A stretch of DNA of 64,000 nt from an uncultured Collinsella sp. (GCA_900757495.1 CAAENX010000013.1:1-64000); one strand, 5' to 3'; shown: positions 43,431 through 52,011, counted from the stretch's first letter. Notes: generated from the letters alone by a model not told the origin. Numbers and translations are program-made.

Positions 43431-44993
43431 TTACTCCATGCCCAGCAGCTCGCGCATCTGAGTCGCGTAGTTAGATGCCATGTTGCCGTAGACAATCTGC
43501 ACGCCGCCGTTGACATGCACGATGCCACGTGCTTCGAGCTTTTCGGTAAACTCGGCGTCATCAACCACCTTGTCACAGTCATTGAGCTGGATGCGCAGAC
43601 GGGTGAAGCAGGCCTCGACAGACTTAATATTGTTGTCGCCGCCCACTGCCTCAACGATGGCGGGAATGAGGTCGCTGATCACAGTCTTGGGAGCCTTTGC
43701 GGCCTCATCGTCGGACTCTTCCTCGCGGCCAGGGGTCTTAAGGTCCTTCTTAAGGATGATGAACTTGAAGACGAAGTAGTACACCACGAAGTAGATGGGG
43801 CCGAGGAACAGGATAACCTTCCAGTTGGAGCCCTTGGCTGCACCCATAATGCCGTTAAAGATCAACGACAAGAGCGGGCCGCCAAAGGATGCGGAACCGG
43901 CCACGTTGAACTGCAGGATATAGGTCAGCGCATAAGCAAGACCAGCCATGAGAGCGTGGAACACGTAGAGGATGGGCGCGATAAACAGGAAGGAGTACTC
44001 GAGCGGCTCGGTAATGCCGGAGAGGATGCAAGGCACCACGATGGCAATCATGAGCGCTGCGGTCTTCTTCTTGTTCTTGGGAAGCGCCGTCTTGTAGAAG
44101 GCGAGTGCAGCGCCAGGCAGGCCGAACATGGCGAAGATAACCTTGCCGTTCATGACAAAACGGCTGACCTCGATGTTAAACGGCGTGCTGGGAGAGCCCA
44201 GGATCGCGTTGTAGATATTGATAGCGCCCTGAACAGTCTGGCCGTCGATGGTCTCGACGCCACCGAGCGACGTGAAGAAGAACGGCAAATAGACAAAGTG
44301 ATGCAGGCCAAAAGGCAGGAGCATGCGCTCGCCGGCGCCGTAGACAAATGCACCAAAGGCACCCGTAGTCTTGATGAACTCGGACAGCGCACCGAGAGCG
44401 TTCTGAATAAACGGGAAAACAAAGGACATGACCAATGCGAGGATGCTGCATGAGAGCAGCGTCACCGCTGGGATAAAGCGCGTGCCGTTGAAGATGGAGA
44501 ACACGGCAGGCAGCTCAATCTTGTAGTAACGGTTATGCAACCATGCGACGATTGCGCCCACCAGAAGACCGCCGATAACGCCAGTGTCGAGCGTGGTGAT
44601 GCCGAGGATCGTGCTCTGGCCCGTCGTAAGATTCGCGGGATCGATGACGCCAGTCGCCGTAAGGAACGTGCCCATCACGGAATTCATGCACATGTAGCCC
44701 AAAAAGCCACAAAGCGCCGCGGTAGCCTTCTCGGACTTGGCGAAGCCATAGGCGAGACAAATCGAGAAGATAACCGGGATGTTGTTCATAACGATGCTGG
44801 CAGCGGCCTTGAGAATCGAAAAGAAGATCGCAAAGCCCGGAGCAGCAAGCCAGGGAACAGCTGCCGTAAGGGTGGGGCTGGTAAAGGCATTGCCAAAGCC
44901 CTGAAGGATGCCGGCGATTGGCAGGATCAAGACAGGCGTCATGAGGACTTTGCCCAGGCGCTGGAACTTTGCCAGCAGCTCATCTTTGTTCAT
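43431..44993 (-). CDS. PTS EIICB component, glucose/alpha-glucoside family
   Basis: A 520-residue PTS permease that takes up and phosphorylates a sugar. The EIIC domain (~1-420, about 10 helices) has ERMLLPFGLHHFVYLPFF and GITEPLEYSFLF, the substrate-binding segment. The EIIB domain (~445-520) carries the phospho-Cys in SVEACFTRLRIQL. No EIIA domain is attached, so a separate EIIA must act. With the adjacent GH4 hydrolase of 6-phospho-alpha-glucoside type, maltose or related alpha-glucosides are the likely substrates. GAGGGG precedes the ATG. Confidence 0.93.
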   Translation of the reverse strand: MNKDELLAKFQRLGKVLMTPVLILPIAGILQGFGNAFTSPTLTAAVPWLAAPGFAIFFSILKAAASIVMNNIPVIFSICLAYGFAKSEKATAALCGFLGYMCMNSVMGTFLTATGVIDPANLTTGQSTILGITTLDTGVIGGLLVGAIVAWLHNRYYKIELPAVFSIFNGTRFIPAVTLLSCSILALVMSFVFPFIQNALGALSEFIKTTGAFGAFVYGAGERMLLPFGLHHFVYLPFFFTSLGGVETIDGQTVQGAINIYNAILGSPSTPFNIEVSRFVMNGKVIFAMFGLPGAALAFYKTALPKNKKKTAALMIAIVVPCILSGITEPLEYSFLFIAPILYVFHALMAGLAYALTYILQFNVAGSASFGGPLLSLIFNGIMGAAKGSNWKVILFLGPIYFVVYYFVFKFIILKKDLKTPGREEESDDEAAKAPKTVISDLIPAIVEAVGGDNNIKSVEACFTRLRIQLNDCDKVVDDAEFTEKLEARGIVHVNGGVQIVYGNMASNYATQMRELLGME

Positions 44994-45015
44994 GGGATAC
45001 CCCTCTTAAAGAAAC

Positions 45016-45046
45016 GGGGCGTGCAGCTCCACAGCCCACACGCCCC
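45016..45046 (-). promoter_or_regulatory. Intercistronic hairpin between the GH4 and EIICB genes
   Basis: GGGGCGTG and CACGCCCC arms around a 15-base loop, in the 82-base gap of the PTS operon. It ends in CGTTTC, too weak for a strong terminator. It may tune expression of hydrolase against permease by partial termination or mRNA stability. Confidence 0.5.
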
Positions 45047-45075
45047 ATAACAGTTATCAAGCGCTATGGAACTAG

Positions 45076-46401
45076 CTACTTAAGCTCCGGCCAGTAATCC
45101 TTATTGGCCTCGATGAGCTTGTCGAGCACTTTGCGAGCCTTCTTTGCGTCACCGACCAGACGATTAAGCGTGAGTGCCTGCAGAGCCTTCTCGTAGGAAC
45201 CCTCCATCCAAGCCTCAACAGTCAGGCGCTCATAGGCGTACTGGTTCTCCATAAGGCCGCGATAGAAGGTACCGATCTTGCCAACAGCATAGGGCTGCGG
45301 GCCATTGGCGCCCACGCTTGCCGCAACCTCGACCATGGCGTCATCGGGCATGCCCTCGATAATGCCGTTGTTGGGCACGATGACAATGAAGGTCTTGTTG
45401 GTGTTGCGATAAATGGCCGAGGTGATTTCCACGATCATATCGCCATGAGCGTCGTTCTGCACAACCGAGGAGTTCTTTGCGGTGCCGACTTTGGCAACAC
45501 GCTCGCACTCGGCGAACACGCGCTTCTCACGACCGTTGATAACCTCGTCGGAGCGAGTGTAGTCGGGGTCGAGGTGAGCGACCTTGTACTCGGGATACAG
45601 ATAGTACTGCAGATACGTGTTGGGCAGATAGTCGGGGAAGTCCTCGAGCATGTCCTTGACCATGGCGTAGGTATCAAGCCAGGACTGGTCACGCTGCTCG
45701 GCATCGGCAGGAAGGAAGCCGTTCTTCTCCGTGTATTCCTTAATCTGCGGGACGAGGTCATGGCCCTCTTCATCGTAGATGTGCTTGAACCAACCGAAGT
45801 GATTGAGGCCAAAGTACACGGGCTCCGTCTTGCTCATATCGCGACCGAGCAGGCGACCGTAAGAGCGCATGAGGTTGACAGGCTGGTCGCAGATGTTGAG
45901 GACGCGATGCTCATCGGGCAGGACGCGCTCGAGACCATATGCCACAATAGCAGCCGGGTTGGTGTAGTTGATAATCCACGCCTCCGGGCTATGAGCGCGA
46001 ACGTCGTTGACGATCTCAACCATGTCATGCATGGAGCGCATACCGTAAGCCATGCCGCCAGGGCCCACCGTTTCCTGGCCGATGATTCCCATATGCAGCG
46101 GAATCTTCTCGTCCTTGCTGCGCATCTCGTAGCCGCCGGTACGAATCTGGCAGAGCACAAAGTCGACGTCGGTGTAAGCCTCGTCCTTATCGGTGGTGTA
46201 ACCAAACTCCACACCGGGCTCCTCCTCGGCGAAGAGGATCTTGCCAAACTCGCCGATCGGACGCTGACGCTCGGCATCGATGTCATAAAGCATCACGCGG
46301 TTCAGCGGCAGAATGTCCATGTGCTTGGTCAGGGCCTTAAGAATGCCAGGGCACCACGTAGAGCCGCCGCCAACGATCACAATATTGAGCTTATCCTTCA
46401 T
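45076..46401 (-). CDS. GH4 6-phospho-alpha-glucosidase
   Basis: A 441-residue NAD+- and Mn2+-dependent glycosidase of family GH4. The NAD loop is IVGGGSTWCPG at the N-terminus, NYTNPAAIV follows, and the metal/specificity motif reads CDQP. GH4 enzymes with CD.P act on 6-phospho-alpha-glucosides, while CN.P marks beta enzymes. FGLNHFGWF supplies the metal-ligand His. It would cleave maltose-6-phosphate and similar products of the neighbouring EIICB. GGAGGG precedes the ATG. It is first in a two-gene unit divergent from the RpiR regulator. Confidence 0.94.
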   Translation of the reverse strand: MKDKLNIVIVGGGSTWCPGILKALTKHMDILPLNRVMLYDIDAERQRPIGEFGKILFAEEEPGVEFGYTTDKDEAYTDVDFVLCQIRTGGYEMRSKDEKIPLHMGIIGQETVGPGGMAYGMRSMHDMVEIVNDVRAHSPEAWIINYTNPAAIVAYGLERVLPDEHRVLNICDQPVNLMRSYGRLLGRDMSKTEPVYFGLNHFGWFKHIYDEEGHDLVPQIKEYTEKNGFLPADAEQRDQSWLDTYAMVKDMLEDFPDYLPNTYLQYYLYPEYKVAHLDPDYTRSDEVINGREKRVFAECERVAKVGTAKNSSVVQNDAHGDMIVEITSAIYRNTNKTFIVIVPNNGIIEGMPDDAMVEVAASVGANGPQPYAVGKIGTFYRGLMENQYAYERLTVEAWMEGSYEKALQALTLNRLVGDAKKARKVLDKLIEANKDYWPELK

Positions 46402-46699
46402 GTTCCGTCCCTCCAGGGTTGGCTGATCGGTGTTCTCGAAGACCTTGGGCTCCGCGGTTGTCCTCGGCTTGCTTCGTTTCGATTGCTATTTTGCGACATA
46501 AGGCCATTTGCGAATCCCCGTGTGGGCCAATGCGAAACGGGGACACATGATTTCGCTCACGACACAGATATGTGTAGGCAAACACGCGCGTTTGCCCAGT
46601 TCATGGGCAATAGGCAATCTTGACCGATTACCGATTTCTCACCTGGCTACACAAAGCGGTACCATATATACGGCGAGGCGCGAGGGGCTGAAACATCTT
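46402..46699. promoter_or_regulatory. Divergent control region of the alpha-glucoside PTS locus
   Basis: This 298-base gap separates the GH4 gene and the RpiR-type regulator. An inverted repeat with CCCCGT and ACGGGG arms lies near 46517-46544, flanked by TTGCGAAT and TGCGAAA motifs, and a TTTCG.TTGC-type sequence recurs near 46482 and 46552. These are candidate RpiR operators. TTGACC at 46619 could be a -35 box for the regulator, but no good -10 follows at the right distance. Confidence 0.45.
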
Positions 46700-47449
46700 A
46701 TGAAAGATCAAGAATCTTTTTATGATCATGTGCGAGCTGGCGAGAGCAAGCTCAACGATCTCGAAAGCGAGATCATGCGCTACATCATCGAGCTGCGTGA
46801 TGATATTGACGATGTCACGCTTAAGAGCGTTGCTGAACGGTTCTTCGTCGCTCCCAATACAATCGTCAGGCTTGCCCATAAGCTTGGCTTCTCGGGGTTT
46901 ACGGAGCTCAAACAATCGTATTCCGCCTCGCTCGACCGCAATCGATTCACTATCGAGACGCTTCCGCTCGACACCCAGCTTGTACAGACCAAAGATCTGC
47001 TTAACGACCGGGTCATCGATTCGGTTGTAAGTCTTATCCAGGATGCCTCGCATATCGTGTTCTTCTGCTCGGGCTTTTCGAAATACCCGTGCCTTGAGAT
47101 GGCTGAAAAGCTCAAAATAATGGGCAAGAATACCGACACGCTCAGTGAACGCCACGTCATGAGGCATTACGCAGAACTGCTTGGCAAAAATGACCTGGTC
47201 TTCAGCGTTTCTGTAAGCGGCGAGACGCAGGTGTCTATTGACGCCACATCGATAGCCAAAACGCGCGGATGCAAGGTTGTCACACTCACCGGCTTTTCTC
47301 GAAATTCTCTCTCGAAACTAGCCGACTACCCTATCTACACCGTGCAAAAAGAAATCCGCTTGGGCAGCATGGACCTCGACAGTCGATTGATGTTCTATTA
47401 CGTTTTCGAATTGATATTTGAGCGCTACTTCAAACTGGCCAAGAAATAA
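46700..47449 (+). CDS. MurR/RpiR-family regulator with SIS domain
   Basis: A 249-residue sugar-phosphate-sensing regulator. Residues 1-~77 form the RpiR winged helix (VAPNTIVRLAHKLGFSGFTELK), and ~105-235 form a SIS domain (FFCSGFSKYPCLEMAEKLKIMGK; SVSVSGETQVSIDA). It is divergent from the GH4-EIICB unit and probably responds to a 6-phospho sugar made by it. The ATG at 46700 is used because family homology begins there; a frame starting at 46508 adds 64 residues inside the control region. Confidence 0.9.
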   Translation: MKDQESFYDHVRAGESKLNDLESEIMRYIIELRDDIDDVTLKSVAERFFVAPNTIVRLAHKLGFSGFTELKQSYSASLDRNRFTIETLPLDTQLVQTKDLLNDRVIDSVVSLIQDASHIVFFCSGFSKYPCLEMAEKLKIMGKNTDTLSERHVMRHYAELLGKNDLVFSVSVSGETQVSIDATSIAKTRGCKVVTLTGFSRNSLSKLADYPIYTVQKEIRLGSMDLDSRLMFYYVFELIFERYFKLAKK

Positions 47450-47509
47450 AACTCTGTATGCGCCCGGCTTCGACTCTTTAGCAGCCTTCTATATGAAAGG
47501 TATCGTTCT

Positions 47510-48082
47510 ATGCAACGCATTCTTTTTATCTGCTATGGAAATATCTGCCGCTCGACGATGGCTGAGTCGGTGTTTACCGAGCTGGTGCACCGCGCCGGAC
47601 GCGCGGACGAGTTTATCATCGATTCCGCCGCGACCTCGACCGAGGAGATCGGCAACCCGCCACATCACGGTACCGTTGCCAAGCTACGCGAGGTTGGGAT
47701 TCCCGTCGTCGCACATCGCGCACGTCAGGTGCGGCGCGCAGAGTATGGCAACTGGGATCGCATTGTTTATATGGATGCTGAGAACGCGCGCGGTCTGCGT
47801 CGCATCTTTGGCGACGACCCCGACGGCAAGATTACGCGCTTGCTCGATTGGACCGAGCGCCCCGGCGACGTGGCCGATCCCTGGTACACCGGCAACTTCG
47901 ATGCCACCTACCGCGATGTGCTCGCCGGCTGCACTGCTATGCTCGAGCAGATGGAGGTTCGCGGGCGCACGAACCTCGCGAGCCGCGTCATCGGCATACA
48001 GATCGAGCGTGGATTTTCTCCCACTTTGAGCATTCAAGTGCGCTCTAGACGGGAGAAAATCCACGCTCATTATCTCGGATAG
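47510..48082 (+). CDS. Low-molecular-weight protein-tyrosine phosphatase with an odd C-terminal tail
   Basis: A 190-residue LMW phosphatase, normally ~155. The P-loop is CYGNICRS at residues 9-16 (CX5R), and the general-acid loop is DPWYTGNFDATY near 124. Such enzymes often dephosphorylate tyrosine kinases of polysaccharide export or arginine phosphates, but the partner here is unknown. The last ~35 codons lie in a long perfect inverted repeat (48005-48068) and have no family homology, so the reading frame appears to have been extended by a palindromic sequence. AAAGG precedes the ATG. Confidence 0.9.
   Translation: MQRILFICYGNICRSTMAESVFTELVHRAGRADEFIIDSAATSTEEIGNPPHHGTVAKLREVGIPVVAHRARQVRRAEYGNWDRIVYMDAENARGLRRIFGDDPDGKITRLLDWTERPGDVADPWYTGNFDATYRDVLAGCTAMLEQMEVRGRTNLASRVIGIQIERGFSPTLSIQVRSRREKIHAHYLG
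48005..48068. repeat. Palindrome inside the 3' end of the LMW phosphatase gene
   Basis: GAGCGTGGATTTTCTCCC (48005-48022) and its exact complement (48051-48068) are separated by 28 bases. The arms are translated as part of the phosphatase tail. No second copy was noticed in the window. Confidence 0.85.
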
Positions 48083-48084
48083 CG

Positions 48085-48117
48085 GATGCGACAAAGGCAC
48101 TATCCCTTTGTCGCATC
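48085..48117. repeat. R2 palindrome between two convergent genes
   Basis: GATGCGACAAAGG and CCCTTTGTCGCATC arms around a 7-base centre, two bases after the phosphatase stop and 11 bases from the stop of the convergent ATPase gene. A partial GGGGACTGTCCC palindrome follows at 48118-48129. Confidence 0.8.
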
Positions 48118-48128
48118 GGGGACTGTCC

Positions 48129-49490
48129 CTAGACCGGCTTGACCTCCAGCTTTATCCCCTCGGCACAGGAGTCACCCAAAACATCCGAAAGGGCCCAGGT
48201 CGCATATAGCGGCAAATAAAGAACAGCTCCGCTGCGTTCAACGTTGCCTCTCGAGAAAACAATCCCAAGCCTTACGCCATATTCGGCCGTATCAAGCACA
48301 TGACCGAGCGCGGCGTGCGCGTGGTAATAGGAACCCGATTTAACCTCGATCGGAACAGCCGTTCCATCCGGTCCGTCGACCACAAAGTCCACTTCGCCGC
48401 GCTTCTTTGTCTGACAGTAGTAAAGCTGGCGATTTTGGGCAGTCAGCTGCTGGGCCACCACGTTTTCGTAAATACCGCCCAGATTGGGTTCCTTGCTATC
48501 AAGATACGCCGCCTGGGCGACGCCAACGGGGTAGCGCGCCATCAACATGCCCGTATCCGATTGGTATAGCTTGAACTGCGATGGCCGTGCCGTCTTGAGC
48601 AGGGGCGACTTTGGCTCGGTTACGATATCCGCCTTGAGAGCAACGCCGGCATCGACAAGCCAGACAAAATCTCGCTGGTACTTGTCGTAATGCGCCTTGA
48701 GGTCAATGGAATTGAGCACGAAGCGTTTGTTTTCGCCCTCGAGCATAATAGGGAGCTGATCGTAAATGCTCTGCACCTGAAGGGCTCGCCCGCTTGCATA
48801 CTTGGAGATATCCCGCCGGTACTGTTCGTTGAGCTCTGACTGTAGCTGACGAACAGAGGCAAGGTCGCCCCGCGTGTCAAGGAAACGCTGCACGACCTCT
48901 GGCATTCCACCGACAACGGTATAGGTCCTGAAGTTTGCCATCATCGCGTCGTGAATGTAATCAGGAATGGGCTTCTCGCTGATACACGCGTCGCGTATCG
49001 TTTGGCGAGCTCCCTCGCTCACCCCGATCGCCCAGCAAAACTCCTCGAAATCGAGCGGGAACATCCTAAGCTCGTGAACATATCCCACGGGATAGGACCT
49101 AACGACCTTGAACTGGGTCCCGAGCATTGACCCCGAAAACGCCCAGCGGCACCTCCCGTCCTCAACAAGGAACTTTGCCATCGTCATGATGTCGGGGGCC
49201 TCTTGGACCTCATCGATAAACACGAGCGTTTTGCCCGGTGCTATCGGCTTTCCCGAGAGAAGCGTCACCCTGCTGATGAAATCGTCGGCATCCCGTGCCT
49301 CGAGAAGAGCATCTTTTGCCTGGCGATTTTCCATGAGGTTGAGTTCGATGTAGGTTGAATGGCTGGCTTTGCCAAATGCGCGAATCGAATAACTTTTGCC
49401 GATCTGGCGAGAACCCGTAATGAATAAGGCCTTTTGCTCGGCAGACTTCAGCCAACGCTCCAGCTCTGCCGCTATTTTCCTACGCAGCAT
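48129..49490 (-). CDS. AAA_14 / DUF4143 ATP-binding protein
   Basis: A 453-residue protein of a common but poorly understood accessory family. The N-terminal AAA_14 ATPase has Walker A TGSRQIGKS and Walker B LVFIDEVQ with a sensor-like SGSML. The C-terminal DUF4143 part ends with GEVDFVV and PIEVKSG, resembling the core of PD-(D/E)xK nucleases. Family roles proposed elsewhere include mobile-element or defence functions, none proven. The ATG at 49490 has GGGGAG upstream. Three regularly spaced direct repeats precede it. Confidence 0.88.
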   Translation of the reverse strand: MLRRKIAAELERWLKSAEQKALFITGSRQIGKSYSIRAFGKASHSTYIELNLMENRQAKDALLEARDADDFISRVTLLSGKPIAPGKTLVFIDEVQEAPDIMTMAKFLVEDGRCRWAFSGSMLGTQFKVVRSYPVGYVHELRMFPLDFEEFCWAIGVSEGARQTIRDACISEKPIPDYIHDAMMANFRTYTVVGGMPEVVQRFLDTRGDLASVRQLQSELNEQYRRDISKYASGRALQVQSIYDQLPIMLEGENKRFVLNSIDLKAHYDKYQRDFVWLVDAGVALKADIVTEPKSPLLKTARPSQFKLYQSDTGMLMARYPVGVAQAAYLDSKEPNLGGIYENVVAQQLTAQNRQLYYCQTKKRGEVDFVVDGPDGTAVPIEVKSGSYYHAHAALGHVLDTAEYGVRLGIVFSRGNVERSGAVLYLPLYATWALSDVLGDSCAEGIKLEVKPV

Positions 49491-49514
49491 AGGCTCTCCC
49501 CTCAGTGTCATCAA

Positions 49515-49592
49515 ATGAAATGCAAGGTTTATGTGCTTGATTATCGATGAAATGCAGAGTTTTTAGAACCTAATATCGGATGAAATGCAGAG
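49515..49592 (-). repeat. Three iterated motifs upstream of the AAA_14 gene
   Basis: ATGAAATGCA followed by AG or GAG occurs at 49515, 49547 and 49580, with 32- and 33-base spacing, about three helical turns. All three have the same orientation, and two are preceded by a GAT. They lie 25-100 bases before the ATPase start and look like operator or protein-binding iterons. Confidence 0.7.
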
Positions 49593-49631
49593 ATTTAGGA
49601 TTATAGGCAAAAAAGAAGGGGCACCATCGGC

Positions 49632-49666
49632 GGATGCGACAAAGGGCCCGCCCCTTTGTCACATCC
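49632..49666. repeat. R2 palindrome after the TIGR04076 gene
   Basis: GGATGCGACAAAGGG and CCCTTTGTCACATCC arms around a short centre, four bases after the stop of the gene at 49669 on the minus strand. Confidence 0.8.
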
Positions 49667-49668
49667 GG

Positions 49669-49998
49669 CTATTCGTCGACGATCTCGGCAAGCCAGACGT
49701 TCAACGTGTCGACCTCGGGACAGCAGAACTTTGCCGTGCCGGGCTCGTTGCCAGGCACGGTTCCGCCATAGCGCAGGATATCGATATAGGGAAAGCCCAC
49801 ATGGCAGGCCATGGCGCACATCTTGCCGCGGTCTCGGTCGAAGTCAAAAACGTCGCCCGGCTTGTGACCATGATGGCAGCGGCACGTTCCCAGCTGGTCC
49901 ACGCAGCTCACGCGGATACGCGGACGTTTGCCCCGCGGCGCGCCGAGCGGCTTGCCCCCGCCCGCAGGCTTGGCGCCGCCCTCGCCAGCGTTACTCAT
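49669..49998 (-). CDS. TIGR04076-family small protein
   Basis: A 109-residue protein. After a ~28-residue Gly/Lys-rich start, the core has RVSCVDQLGTCRCHHGHKPGD, KMCAMACHVGFPYIDILRYGG and AKFCCPEVDTLNVW, the pattern of the uncharacterised TIGR04076 family. Four to six Cys and two His suggest metal or redox chemistry, but no function is known. The ATG at 49998 overlaps the kinase gene by eight bases, so translation is probably coupled. Confidence 0.75.
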   Translation of the reverse strand: MSNAGEGGAKPAGGGKPLGAPRGKRPRIRVSCVDQLGTCRCHHGHKPGDVFDFDRDRGKMCAMACHVGFPYIDILRYGGTVPGNEPGTAKFCCPEVDTLNVWLAEIVDE

Positions 49999-50815
49999 GG
50001 TCAATCACATCCAGGCAGGCTTCGATGGGAAGGCCGGCCGACTTGTCCTCCTGGTCGGCATTGCGCTCGATAAGCTCAGCCACCACACGCATGGCATCGG
50101 ACGTCGCGCGCTGCAGACTCCAACCTGCCATAACGCGGCCGACGAGCACCGCCGAGAACGTGTCGCCCGTGCCCGGGAAATAGACCGGAATGAGCTCAAA
50201 GGGAATCATAAAGTACTCCCCCGCTACATGGTCGTAACCGATAACCGCGTTCGTGCCATTGACCACGGCGCTCGTAATGACCACCGACTTGGCACCCAGC
50301 TCGCGCACGGCGTCCACAAGGGCGCGGCCCTCATCGGGCGTAATTTCCTCGGCAATAGGCCTATCGGCAAGCAGGCACGCCTCGGTATAGTTAGGCACCG
50401 CGTAGTCTGCGCACTCCAGCAGGTGCCGCATAAGGCCAATCGTGGACTCGGGCACACCGGCATAGAGCTTGCCGTTGTCGCCCATGATGGGGTCGACGAA
50501 CACCTTGGTGCCCTTTTGCGCACGGCGGTGGCAAAAGTCCGAAATGATGCGCGCCTCTTCCTCGGTCACGATAAAGCCAGTCGAGATGGCGTCGAACTCA
50601 AAACCGAGCTCCTCCCAGATAGCGAGGCTCTGGCGAACGTACTCCGTGGTGTCGTGGATGTAGAACTTGGGATAGTTGAGCGTATCGGAAACGAGGGCCG
50701 TCGGCAGGTTGTGGATGCGATAGCCCATGTGCGACAGTACCGGCAGCATGGCCGAGAGCGCGACCTTGCCGTAGCCGCACATATCGTTGATCAGCAGCAG
50801 CTGAGTGTTCTTCAT
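49991..50815 (-). CDS. Pyridoxamine kinase-like (PfkB/ribokinase fold)
   Basis: A 274-residue kinase of the pyridoxal kinase (PdxK/PdxY) group, used in vitamin B6 salvage. LLINDMCGYGKVALSAMLPVLSHMGYRIHNLPTALVS-type start (here noted as NDMCGYGKVAL), VFVDPIMGDNGKLY, NYTEACLL and the catalytic GTGDTFSAVLVG are visible. The ATG at 50815 has GGGAG upstream; a longer frame adds 23 unlikely residues. It is followed by an overlapping TIGR04076 gene. The exact B6 vitamer is not determined. Confidence 0.85.
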   Translation of the reverse strand: MKNTQLLLINDMCGYGKVALSAMLPVLSHMGYRIHNLPTALVSDTLNYPKFYIHDTTEYVRQSLAIWEELGFEFDAISTGFIVTEEEARIISDFCHRRAQKGTKVFVDPIMGDNGKLYAGVPESTIGLMRHLLECADYAVPNYTEACLLADRPIAEEITPDEGRALVDAVRELGAKSVVITSAVVNGTNAVIGYDHVAGEYFMIPFELIPVYFPGTGDTFSAVLVGRVMAGWSLQRATSDAMRVVAELIERNADQEDKSAGLPIEACLDVIDHE

Positions 50816-50986
50816 GAGGGTCTCCCTTGTTTCGGGCGCGGCGCGACAGCGCCACAATGCGACTAAGTGTAGCGCAGGAGGCATCGTGAGCGGTCGCTAG
50901 GGTCGCGAAGAGCGCATTGTTGCGGATAGGTTTCGGAAATGGGGACTGTTTGCTCCATAACGGCCTAGTTGATACTGCTCATATAG
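50816..50986. other. Gap upstream of the pyridoxamine kinase gene, no gene
   Basis: The first part of a 690-base gap between the kinase gene and the MarR gene. It contains no gene and no clear promoter. The rest of the gap holds a MITE-like element, R1 copy E and the MarR promoter. Confidence 0.5.
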
Positions 50987-51152
50987 CGCCATTTCAAAAC
51001 TATGCCTATTTACTACGTTTAACCGCCCACCTCCAACCACAACATATTTCGCTCCAACAAAACCGCAGGTAGATAGCTTGTGCTTTTTCAGAAACAGCTG
51101 TTGTGGTCGGGGATTCCGGATTCATCGTAGTAATTAGGCATAGTTTTTGGCG
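50987..51152. mobile_element. MITE-like element with ~28-base inverted ends
   Basis: The left end (50987-51017) has CGCC then AAAACTATGCC and ACTACG. The right end (51126-51152) is CGTAGTAATTAGGC continuing to TTTTTGGCG, its near-complement with one or two changes and a small offset. A second inner pair (CCAACCACAACA and TGTTGTGGTCGG) extends the symmetry. It has no coding capacity and a size of ~166 bases. No target duplication was confirmed. Confidence 0.6.
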
Positions 51153-51261
51153 AGGCCGCTTCGAAAGGCGTCATCGCAGCCCAAAGTAATCCCTTTTCCT
51201 CCGTCCCCAAGGGAATCACATGCACCGAAGCGGACCGTGGCGGAATCACATGTTGAGGACG

Positions 51262-51408
51262 GACAGCGAAAACGCTCCTAAGCGAGCAAGGTGGCGTGAA
51301 AGAGGAGGGCATAGGCCTTGTGGCCATGCCCGACGATTGAACGCCAGATTGCCGCTTAGGAGCGTTTGCAGCGTCGAGCGGTTACGGCGTTTGGTAAAAC
51401 GCCGTAAC
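51262..51408 (-). repeat. R1 repeat copy E (no adjacent gene end)
   Basis: On the minus strand it starts with the GTTACGGCGTTTT hairpin (51381-51408), identical to copy A, then the TCGACGCTGC-like core, then the long stem AAACGCTCCTAAGCG with its complement, close to copy B. No minus-strand gene ends beside it, so it may mark a lost gene or an independent insertion. Confidence 0.75.
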
Positions 51409-51423
51409 TATAAGTTTGGTACC

Positions 51424-51483
51424 TTGACATTCATTTCTCATGCTCCTAGATTGGTTAGGCACAAAACAATTCCACTACCTAAC
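51424..51483 (+). promoter_or_regulatory. Promoter and putative MarR operator
   Basis: TTGACA (51424-51429), 17-base spacer, TAGATT (51447-51452). Just downstream GTTAGG (51454-51459) and CCTAAC (51478-51483) are inverted repeats 18 bases apart, a plausible autoregulatory MarR site. The MarR ATG follows 24 bases later with AAAGGAG. Confidence 0.65.
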
Positions 51484-51507
51484 TAAAGAAAGGAGCGAAG
51501 CTTAGAT

Positions 51508-52011
51508 ATGTGTGTTGAACCACTCGTCCTTCCGCATGAACCCGGCGGTGACCCGTCGCAACCGGTAGACATACCCGAAGCGGTCAGCGCCGAAGACAAA
51601 CTCGCCAAGCGCATCCTGAGCGGCCTGGGTTTTTGCGGCCATTACATGCACTTTCATGGCGGAGGCGTATCCGGCAAGGCGCCTATCATTTGCCTGCTGG
51701 CCAAGCAGCCCGGCGGTGAGATGTCGCAGCAGGAACTCGGCATGCACTTTGACCTCAAGCCGGGATCGCTTTCCGAGATCCTGTCCAAGCTCGAGGTCAA
51801 CGGCCTCATCGAGCGTAGCCGTAACCCCAAGGATCGGCGACAGCTCACCATTCGCCTGACCGAAACCGGCCGGGAAAACGCCCGCATCGACCAGGCGGCC
51901 CGTATTCGCTTTAGGGAACAGGCCTTTAGCGCCCTTACGCACGACGAGCGCGAACAGCTTGCCGAGATGCTCGAGAAAATCCGTGTAACTTGGGAGGAAT
52001 TGGATGATTAA
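51508..52011 (+). CDS. MarR-family transcriptional regulator
   Basis: A 167-residue regulator with the winged helix at ~70-135: MSQQELGMHFDLKPGSLSEILSKLEVNGLIERSRNPKDRRQ (seen as LKPGSLSEILSKLE then NPKDRRQ, the wing) and the LTETGRE helix after it. The first ~35 residues are an unusual Pro/Glu-rich extension. Its stop overlaps the start of the exporter gene, so it is the first gene of a MarR-exporter operon and probably represses it until a substrate binds. Confidence 0.92.
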   Translation: MCVEPLVLPHEPGGDPSQPVDIPEAVSAEDKLAKRILSGLGFCGHYMHFHGGGVSGKAPIICLLAKQPGGEMSQQELGMHFDLKPGSLSEILSKLEVNGLIERSRNPKDRRQLTIRLTETGRENARIDQAARIRFREQAFSALTHDEREQLAEMLEKIRVTWEELDD

